From assembly GCA_030674185.1 (NCBI GenBank), contig CM060306.1, forward strand, positions 37,380,483-37,444,482: a stretch of 64,000 nt of DNA, written 5' to 3'. The notes beneath the pieces were generated by a model. It searched no databases. It was given only the letters and a program-made list of their open reading frames with translations, and was not told the origin of the DNA. The stretch comes from Monoplex corrugatus. Lineage: Eukaryota > Mollusca > Gastropoda > Littorinimorpha > Ranellidae. Each line of letters starts with the position of its first letter. Position 1 is the stretch's first letter. Shown here in pieces: positions 47,064 through 58,500 of this stretch. The position numbers and the translations under genes were made by a program.

Positions 47064-50000
47064 AAGGAAACAATGAGATTGAGATTCAGATTGTTATGGT
47101 GTGTTTGTTACCAGTGTGTACATATCAGCTGTCACAGGTATGCGGGAGCACTTACATGCATACACTTTTTTTTCAATTAAAAAACAAAGTATGTGATCGA
47201 GGCCTCCAAATCCTCCCTACTAGACGTCCAAATTTAACCGAGATCACAAAGAAAACAAACCATGATGAACCATGCAATAAAAGCTAAAACATTCTTTCTC
47301 CAAACTGCCCTTCTAGTCACAATTCTACCCGTTCATAGAATGCTGACTGAAAACTGCTGTTCAAATGATTAAAGAATCACACAAATGAATGGAATTCAAA
47401 ACCTACCTGTATTGTCCAAGCTTTTACTTCATCTTTACCAGTGGTGAAGAAGTAGACAAGGTTCAATGCCTTGTAGCCATTGACAATTATTCTCTCCAGG
47501 GCACTGGAAAAATGCAATCAAATCACAATTAGAGCACAAGATATAAAGAATTTCAATTAGATTGCCCATTTTCCAACACCTTCCACTTCCATCATCTGGA
47601 TTAATAGATGATGTCATTTACTTCCATAAAATGAACAGATCAGAGTGACATCATAACAACTCAATACATTCAGTACAAAAAATGCAAACAGATCCCTATC
47701 ATATCTTAAACATGTGTCATGACACAATCATGATTAAGATGTCCCACTCAATGTCATTGGTTGACGATTAAAAAAACCCCAACCATTCTTTGTTTCCTTT
47801 CACAGTTACTACTTGGCTTTATTACTCAAATCATACGCAATATTTGCTATTTTGGTTTTAATTGTTCAATTCATATGCAATTATGTATGTTTTTGTGTGT
47901 GTTCATTTGAGGTTTTGTTTATGCATGTGAGCATGTGTCCTACTTTTCTATACTCAGTCAGCATATAGATAATATTCCTTTTCTCTTTATAACGTGTACA
48001 TTAAAAAATCTACTTATCTTTTTCTTATAAATTTATTTATTTATTTATTAGTCTCTTTAAATAAACAAATTTCAAGGAAAAACCATTCCAGACCTCTCTG
48101 TACCAAGAAATGTTTCATGTTTATACACTGCTTTTGTCTATCTTGTTTTTTTTTTCGCTGTCTCTGTTACTGTTCTCTGCCTCTTTGTTTTGTTCCCTAA
48201 GTTTGTTCTGTACATTTGTACTTGTTTTGCCTTCTTCTGCATGCAAAGAAAAACTCAGATGACTATCTTGAAAAAAATCACTTTTCATAACTCTGATTCA
48301 TAAAATTATGTCTACACATTGGTTATGTCTATTTTCGTATATTTGCTTTTGACGTGTTCATTCGTTATTTCCTTCAACGTCTATTCACATATGTGCTTTT
48401 AGACAACTTTTGATGTGTACTGAATAGTTGGTGCATTCTTTGACATCTGTAAACTTCTGTACTGAAAGAAAATAACCTTCTATAAAAGAGTGAACAAACA
48501 AACAAAATTAAAAAAAATTGTGCATTCAAAAACCTACCAGCACATAACATCTGAACACAACTACTACAACACACTTTCTTTTATTCAAAATACTGATGCA
48601 AGCATCCTCTTAACCCTACCGCCCTTCTTTGCATCCTACTGCCATCACCATCACCCCCTCTCACAAACACATACACACTTGCACATACATAGAGTAAATT
48701 CTGTAAGGACTGGCCTTTTTTCATTGTATATGACCAAATGCATGACACTGGAAATGCTATGAAACACAGTATCATAACACCAGTTCAATCAGGTGTGCAC
48801 ATGAACAGGCAGACAGACAGAAACAGACACATACAGAAACATGAGACATCCCCCCACTTCTCACAAATGTTCATACTCTCTTGCCAAAAGCACGAACAGA
48901 CCTGGTGGTGCCAGCCTCCTTGAGGTATTTCTCTCTCTCTTCATCAGAGCCCAAGTCGGTCAGGGCCAGCTCCAAGGCACAGCTCAGGGGGATCACGAGC
49001 GCACCGGGATCGTTGGTGTCTACCCACTCCTTGATCTTCATCAGCCTAAGACATAAGTACTACAACACTGTAGCATACAACCACAGATTAAATACTTCAG
49101 AAAAAAGGCAGTCAATGCAGTCATTTCTAAAGGCTGAAAAATCAAAGTCAACATTACAGAAAGCTCAATCTTATATATGTTTCATATCATCAGGTAGTTA
49201 TAATCAGTCAATCCGATATAAATCTCAGGACATCTCGAAGGTTCTGAACTCTTTAATACATCCTCAAATTTAGCTTAAAAACAGATTCTACTACACTTTT
49301 CTTTTCTCACTGTTAGAAATATCAGCTCAGCAGTGTGGAGTCTGGAGTTTCTTCAAGAGGGATTCATTGCACTTGGATAATTCCGTGTATGCTCTACCCA
49401 AACCTGCCAGCAATTATCTGGGAGACTCACAAGCTTCCATAAAACCCTGTGCTGGCATGAACTTGGAATGGGGAGAGAGGAAAAAGGACCTATGAAACAC
49501 TAAGCTGACAGTGCCAAAATGATGGAAACATTAAGATGGGCAGTGAACTGGCTAGTCTTTAATGTTGAGGTTGGGAAAGAACTCGACATATCAGATCTAG
49601 AGTCCATTGCTCTATCAACAGAACCAACCAGTCTGCATTAAAAAACGTCACCCGCCCAACAGTTGAGCCCATAACCCCTGTGTTTATGAGCATAGCATGC
49701 TAACAACAGAGCTAACGGGCCAATCTCCAACCTCCAGTACTACTCCAGTATTACCATAACAGTATTCCATGTTTTCAAAGCTCAACACATACTGAATACC
49801 CCCTCCCCCCACAACTGAATAATCTATTCTAATTTTTTTCTCAGTTAATGCAATACGGATTCTTTCTAGCTTACACATGTGGAGGTTCATGAACACATTT
49901 CCACATCTGTGTTCGTTTGTTTGTGTTAGGGTAGGTTCATACTAAACAAGGCAGTCTACCAACAATTTTTCATCAATACTGACCAAAAAAAAAAAAAGAA

Positions 50001-52526
50001 AAAAAAAGTGTCATGCAAGGTCGAACACTCTTATTATCACTGGTGAAGTCTTTCACTGACAGGAAGTTTTCATTCGAGCAGGAATTACTTTTTCTGTCCA
50101 TCTTTCAGGGAATGGAACTGTTCACAATTTCAACTAAATTACCTTTCCTACAAAACCACAGCCCCCACTTACCATCATACTCAGGACTTGCTGAATATAT
50201 ATGTGACCTCCCACCACAAAATCAGTCTTAACTCGCAGTCAAACAGCACTAGGAGAAGAAAAGGTGACTGAGGGTCTATCTGGAGTGTTTTGACTTTTTC
50301 TCAAAATTGATTTCTGTAGACTATAATCTATGCCCCACAGAATTTTTTTTTCCTGAAAAAATATTATTAATCAATTTAAAATAGTATTTTAATGCACTGA
50401 TCGCAGCAGAAAGAACGCAATTTCCTACTAAAAGTACCTATTTTTGTCTCTTATTATGAACCGTAACCTGTACAGTACCCGCACACGTAATATACTGATG
50501 GAAAGCTCTTTGGTGCACCTTTCAGATAATGACAGCGAAAATTAGAAACAAACTGGGTCAAAGCCACCAAATAAAGAAATTTAAGGAAAATGTGTAGGAG
50601 AGCACACAAAAACTTCAGAGGCCGTTTTCTCAAAATGGCCGTCATACAACTTAATGACTTTAAACATACATAACTTCTACATTTTTTTGAGTACAACCTT
50701 TATTCAAGTACCAAAATAATCAGCAGAATGTACACTTCCCAATGATATGTATATCTCAAAATGCCCAAAATGCTAGTTAAGACTGATTTTGTGGTGGGAG
50801 GTCATATATGCTGAATGCATATTATTGAGAAGATTATTTTGTTTAGAATACATCAATACACTCACTGCACAAATGTGTATATGTGTGTGCTCTGAGATCT
50901 TGTGTGTTTGCATGCAAGTTTGTGCATGTTTAAACTTAGTTTCTAAGTCTAAATACACCCCCAAAGGACAAACTTGTTTTAACACTGTTGTTGTTGCTGT
51001 GTATCGTCCTACAGAAAAAGGAGTTTGGAGTTTGCTCAAGAAAGGTCTATTTCACTTCGACAATTTCATATGTGCTCCACCCAAGTCTGCCAGCAATTAT
51101 CCGGCAGGTTACCTCAAGGCTGTCGGCACCAAACTTTTAAGTTAAAACAGCTAAGGGCAGGGCCACATAAACTGCTAATTACCACACAGCTAGATAAGAA
51201 AACAACCCCCTTTCAGTTCTTGCTCAGTGCAACCACAGTGTCCAAGTCGACATGTAGCAAAAAGAAAGAGAAAAGTGCAAACCCTGTTTATTTAAACTTT
51301 GTTTAATAGGCGACCAGTTGGCCCAACTTATGTGTGGACAAAAAATGTGTACAGTCATCCATCGATGGTTAGTACAAAAGTAGCCTTATTTCGTAAATGC
51401 TTGAATGCAAGAGAGTGAGATGCTGATCTACACAAAGAACAATTAATCAAGAATGTCAGGAAGCATAAATTACTGCTATTAGCATACTTTCTACATATAC
51501 TAATGATGGTAGAAAATGTTCCAGACAATACTGGTGAAGCAAACAGCTTAAAATTCAGAAAAACAGAAGCTCAGCAGAAATAAATAGTTTTCTTTTTCAT
51601 ATACATCACACACGTTCCCAAGATCTGACAACACAAAAGTACTGACCATTTATTTTTCTTGCGAATGTAGTCCTTTTCTGAGAGGTTGACAAGGTATATG
51701 ACAGGTTTTGAGGTCAGAAACAAGTGCTGGTTCAAAACTTCAGTCTGCAATGAATCAAAACCACAAGAACACCATGCTTTACTTACAGTACATGTTCCAA
51801 TTAACCCTTTGGCTCCCACACCCACTCCACCATCTGCAAAATCTTAATCCTTTGATTCCCTCACCCTATCCACCGGCTTCCTGCAGGAAGCTAGTGGATA
51901 GGGTGAGGGAATCAAAGGGTTAAGTTTTTGCTTTGTTAGCATGGTTGGCAACGTTAGCAACAGGGTGCGGGAGTTAAAGGTTAAAACGCCTATTACAAAT
52001 TTTCAAGATCATAAAGCATAGTCATCTTCAAGCTGGGTCATACCTGACCAATCTTCAGCGTTACTATTTCTTGCTGGGCCAGAATTTCTTGTTTTTTTGT
52101 TTTTTCTTTGAACTTGATTATTTGTTGTCATAACTCCTGAGTCACAGGAATGGCACCGGTCCCAGGTCATACCTGTTCAATCCTCTGCCTTACTGCTTCT
52201 TGTTAGGCCTGAATTATCACCGAGTTTTTGTTGTTATTGGTTTGTTGTCCCAACATTCTACACCACCTCAGTGAAGTTGATCCCATGTCACTCATTCCAG
52301 TTTCACAACACACAACAAACCCCAAGTTCATTCAGCCAAAGGCCCAGTCCCAGGAAGCCATGGAAGCCACAGATACAAGCAACATTACAGCCACCACCCA
52401 GAGGTGATCCTACTACAGTACTGCTGGGTCATTTCAGTGTAGAGTTCCACAGTATTTTTCTTTCTTTCTTTCTTTCTTTATCTATCTATCTATCTTATCT
52501 ATCTCTATCTTATTTCTATCTATCTA

Positions 52527-52585
<59 letters not shown>

Positions 52586-55500
52586 CTATCTATCTATCTA
52601 CTACATCACATAACATATACACAAACACACAATATATATATATATATATATATTGTGTGTGTGTGTGTGTGTGTGTGTATATACATACATATTGTCAGTG
52701 TGTGTGTGTGTGTATATATACATACATATTGTCAGATATTCTTGAAAAAGTGGTATTTCCACACCTTCCTTGAAAACTGCAGATTTTAGGCAGTTTTTGG
52801 TCCATATGACCTTGACCCTGATACCTTAACTTTCAAACTTATCCTTTTGCAACTCTTCCATGTTTCATACCCTTGACCCAAATTTGGTAAAGATTCATCC
52901 ATAAAGAGCTGAGAAACCCATGTCCTCACATTTTTGTCACAACACACACACACACATACATCTCTGACTGACATTAAATAATCCCCTTTTTCGTTTTAAG
53001 AGGGGAGATTTCACAGTATGTGTGTGTACCTCTTTTGCATCCCAGTGACCTAGCCTGACCCATTTCTCCTCCTCCAGCATGCCCTGTACCTTCTTCAGCA
53101 CATCCTGAAAAGCACATCAAAGAATATAACCATCACTTCGGACAGATATCAGACAACACACTGATAATACACAGAGACATAAAACATCATCAACATTTCC
53201 TGAAAGCGAGCTCACAGATAACCAGCACCACAAAAGGAATCAAACATATAACCAATAAGACCAATACCACCTTGAAGGCAATCCAACAATTAATGTATAA
53301 GTAAACCTTCAAGGTCCTGAAAGTAACTAAATTTACAAAGCTTTGGATACCTTAAGGGGCCAGTATCACCTAGCGCGGGGGTCATTTTTATGTTTTTTTG
53401 TTTCTCAGCAATGAGACATCTGATTTTGTTGAAATTTTGTCAAAGTATGCAGAAATGATGTGGTTTTCCTACAAAAGTACTATTTTGATCATATTTACCA
53501 GCGATTTGTCTGAAAGTATTTTTTTAAATATTCTAATTCTGCACCGTTTCACTAGTTTTTCCACCATATCTTTTTGTTTTTTAGATAGAGTATGAAACTG
53601 GCATGGATATTCCTCTTATCAGTGCTGGAACTATCTATTTTAAGTGCAGTTGTCACTAAGAAGACAGTTATGATTTTTTATTTTGTTAAAAAAAATTCTA
53701 TTGTTTGTAGGGGCCGGATACTAAAAGACTATTTCATCTACACACTTATAGATAGAACAGGATCCAGTTCAACCACTCCCAAAACAGTCCTGAAATAATC
53801 AAATATAAAGTATAAAAACAAAAAGATATGGTGGAAAAACCAGTGAAATGGTGCGGAATTAAAATATTTAAAAAAAAATTTGAGACAAATCACTGGTAAA
53901 TATGATCAAAATAGTACTTTTGTAGGAAACAGGCATTTCAGTCTAGTAAATGGAAATTTAACCCCCTCTGGTGAAAGATAAATCAAATATTTCAATAAAA
54001 GAAAAAAAGGGCACAAGCATTGTTAACAATAAACTAAACACGCACACGCAACTTTTCCTCACTCTCTTTTGCCTCACCTGACAAACGAAAATTTTCGTTT
54101 GATGTCCTGATTCTGTCGTTGTGCTGCTTTCCTTTCAGGTGATCAACCTGTACTCATTTACCACTAGACTTGTACCTGATTTCCGAGTGGCAAAGTTTGC
54201 AGTATGCTTTACCGGTGATCTTCAGTTTCTCGAAGAAACGAGCGAACTTATTGCCATCGTACACTTCCTGCAGCCAGTCCCATTTCCAGCGATTTTTGAA
54301 GCCTTCATCGATGTCAGCATTTAGTGGAACAAAGTCCCTACGTATATCATATTTCAATGCGTTGATGGAATACAGAGAGTGACGCTTGTGAAAGAGGATG
54401 TGCAAATCGCGCGGGCAGTTGCAAAAGTAAAACTGCGCATGCGCTTACGGCTTGTTTTGAATAGTTTCGGTGATCCCAGTCCCGGTTCTCTATACTTTCA
54501 AATTTTTTTTTCCCCCTTTTTTCCCTTTCGCAGATATCCACGAATTCGGGACATTTGGATTGCCTGAGGAAAGCCACATCATTTTTGCATACTTTGACAA
54601 AATTTCAACAAAATCAGATGTCTCACTGCTGAGAAACAAAAACATAAAAATGACCCCTGTGCTTGGTGATACTGTCCCCTTAAGTATGATCAAGACACAA
54701 ATAATACCTAGGATACCTGAGTGTGATCATTTCCAAAGACAAGCAAACCTAGGACAATGTGAAAACACTGTGTACAGAAGTCAAAGTAGGTAAACATTGT
54801 ACTTCCACTTGCTAAGTCCTGGGTTCATTCCTGCAAGACACCTCTGCCTGGTGTGTTAAGAGTGGAGGTTTGTCTGATCTCCCATGTCAACATGTGTGCA
54901 GACCTGTCAGTGCCTCAAGCACAAATGTATATGCATGCAAAATACCAAACATGCACAATGATGATATTGTACATTACATCAACAGCTGGGTTATAAAAAC
55001 ATCAAAACATCCAGCATGCAGACTGTGCAACCACATACTGGAATGTAGTCAGCTCACCTAACAGCTCGAGTTCTACATGCTCCACACAAAAATCTGATTA
55101 TGTGTGATGCTTAGTGAGTCCAAATGAATTTGGAGAATAGCACTATATATAAATGATTTATACTATTATTACTACTGCCAGTACTACTGATAATCAAGAA
55201 AATTCTGAATAAAATCGTCACTGCACTATATCTGTTGATACCCTGTGTAATCTGCTATATGTGAACAAAACTCTAATTTCCTGGAAATCATGAAAATTCA
55301 GGACAACTTCAGAACAACTGTGAATAATAATCACTGAATAGAGGAACTCTGGGAAATTAATATTAGATACCTTGTGGGGAAAAAAAGGTGACCCACAGTG
55401 AAAGGGGTTTGCATAACTTCAAAACAAATAAGAAAAAAAAATAAAACACAGCATTATGTGCGCACACACACACATACACAATCATAACAAACACACATAC

Positions 55501-58500
55501 ATGCACAGAATTACGTGCAAGTATTCATTACGCTTTATTAACAACTTACGTATTCTTCTTTTTTCTTTTTGTCTCCCCCTCCCCGAACTACAGAGCGCTC
55601 CAAAGGCTCCAAGTGTTTCTTAAGATACTCCATGTCCTTGAAACGAAGTTCGTCATGAATGATCCCAAGGTCACGGGCGGGGTCAACCTCACCTTCCACA
55701 TGGACAATTTCCTCATCGGAAAAGGCTCCTATGGACAAATTCTTTGATCATGAACATATGCTAGTGGACAACCATATGACTATCAAATGTATGTAGACAG
55801 CACTGAACATGGATCATACTATCATACAAACAGTTTTGTATAGAATTAGGAGCATGAAACAGGGACGAGTGGGAACTGCTGAAAAGAAAAAAAAAAAAAA
55901 GAGGAAATCTAAGGGATTCTGAGGGTATGCTACACGAGAAAAGATTTTAAAAGAGATTAAAATCTACGCAATTACCAGTCATGGTGGTGTAGTGGTTAAC
56001 GCAACGGACTACTGACTGGAAGGTTGTGGGTTCTAATCCTCATCAGTACCTTCAAAAATCATTGTGGGATTTTTCACCTCTAACCGGCTCCTACCCAGAG
56101 TTGGGCATGCTATGGGCTCATTGGGAAGACTGGAACCACACAGTCTTGTCTCATCCACTTCACGGATGCGTCACTGAGGGTGTTACTCAAATTTTCTGAC
56201 CAACAGTGCAGGTGTCTGTATCTCTCGGGCCTGGCTGATGCCAGGATATGTTATGATAGTAAGCATAGAGTACAACCCTGTCAAGCAGTCTCAGACCTAG
56301 ATAGAACTCCATAGCATCATGATTATCATCCATATTGACATCAACATCATCGCATAATAAAAACTGTTTCAGCTTCTGTGGCCATTAAAGTGGCGTAGAA
56401 AATGGGATGAAAAAAAAGGTGAGCACAAAGGTAACCTCCATGAGCGCAATGATCCTTAAAAAAAAAAAAAATCTACGCAATTTGGCGCATTTTCAGGCAT
56501 AAAATCAAACATACAGGGTGCTTAACAAAGGTATTTCCTATACTAATTAATTTCTGTATGTGCATACATTATATCACAAGTTACATCCATCATGCTTACT
56601 CTATTTAAAAAACAAAAACAAACAAAAAACACAAAAAAGCAGGCTTTGGAAGTTTGTTTATTTTGTTTTGATTTGCAGTAGTCTGAACTTTCACTGAACT
56701 TTTGCTGTCCTCTGTTTATGTCTTGTCCGATTTCCAGGTTTGCTGTTGACAGTGTTCTACAATGCACTGCATGGCTAAGGCACTAATCAGAATGTGCCAG
56801 ATGAGAACTGGCACAGTTTGGGGAAGGTGTTTGCAAAGTCAACAGTTTAAGAACTGATCTCCATAAATCATATTTTTCCAAGGAAAGGGCCCATATAACC
56901 CAAGAAAACTGATTCTTTCACCCGAGGAAATCCACAGATCTGAAGAGAATTCCCACCTGAACATGGCATCACAGGATATTCTGTGAACTGCACAGAGAAC
57001 ATGGACCGCAGCTTTTTGGTTGTGGTTAAAGAGCATTACTTATGCTGACGTGTGCTTTGATAGTGTTGTCAGAAATCAGAACTCAGATAAACATGAAAAA
57101 TCCAAGACAGATTTACTCAATTTTGCAGTGGACTTTATTGTACACAAGCCACTGCAAAAACGAGTGAGTCTGTCTTGGGTTTTTTATGTTTATTTGAGTT
57201 CTGATTTCTGAAAATTCTATCAAAGCACACTTCTGCACAAGTAATGCCCTTTAACCTTTTTGACATGCTTCTGCAAAAGTTATGCCCCTTGCCCTTTCCT
57301 GCCATGTGGTGTATACATACCACTATCACACCTTTTTGTATTTTTTTTCAACAACCCAAACCACAGTAAACAGTCAGTCAGATTCCATATAAGTGCAGGA
57401 AAATGGTGACTACATGCTCTTTTTACATGCTTCGAAACAGATTCATTCATAAAAGTTTCACCAAGAAACAGGTCTCTGCCCTGATACAACAGAAAGAGCA
57501 AGGTCCTATACATAAGATCTCTTCATCATTATTATTACTATAGCTTGAATGCCAACAAGTGTCAAAGTCAATAAAGTCATCCCCCCTTCCACAGTCAGAA
57601 CTCTCATTATCCTAATCCTGAATGATGGCACAGCCTAATATGTCCGTACAGGTATCATGACAGAAATCACCATAGGCTCCGCGATGTACTTACGAACAAC
57701 ATGGAACATGGCATCACAAGCATTGATGTTGGAGAGGAAGGCATTACCCAGTCCCTTGCCTTCATGGGCACCCTTCACCAGTCCAGCAATGTCCACCACG
57801 TTTAGGTAGGCTGGAACTTTACTGAAATAAACAAGTAAGTACATACGACTGCTTGCCCAAGGTACAAGCATACGTATCAGTGTTCATGTAAAGAAATCAG
57901 GCATTACTTTGTCAATTTAATGTAAAAAACATAGGCAATTTGATAAGAAATTCCTTCTGACAGTACTGCACTAGATTCTGAAATATGGTAGAAACTGTTA
58001 TGACAGGCTACTTTTCCATAATAGACACTTTATGTCTGTGAATGATGCAGTGTTTATTATACACTTTATGTCTGTGAATGATGCAGAGTTTATTATCCCA
58101 TACATACACACCAGTTACAATTAAAATCCCCCAGCACAATGCCTGATATCTGGAAACTGTATATGATGTATAACAATTTTACCCAACCACATATGAAGTC
58201 ATTTTGCACACTCCAAACCACAAACATTTTCAACAATTCATGACCATATCTCACCTGGCTGGTTGGTAGAAGTCACACAGAAATTCCCATCGCTTGTCTG
58301 GCACAGGTACCCGACCTGCACATTCAAACATGTACATGTACTGTTAGTAAAAATCATCAAATGTCCGTCATTCAAGCAAACTAAAATAAATATACGATCT
58401 GTATGATCATGTCAGTTATAGGAACTGCTCAAGGCAAAAAAACCAAAAAAACCTCTGAAACAAAAAGAGGTCAGGGGCATCCCCCTTCCACCCTCCAAAA

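Noticed and set aside
51571..51825. 84-residue ORF as a separate small gene
   Set aside because: It is OLA1 exon 7 read through its splice sites; the same applies to frames at 48581, 55538, 57635 and 59301 overlapping OLA1 exons.
53398..53798. Two 65-68 residue hydrophobic frames
   Set aside because: They lie in the inverted repeats of the TTAA-flanked element and have no protein family features.
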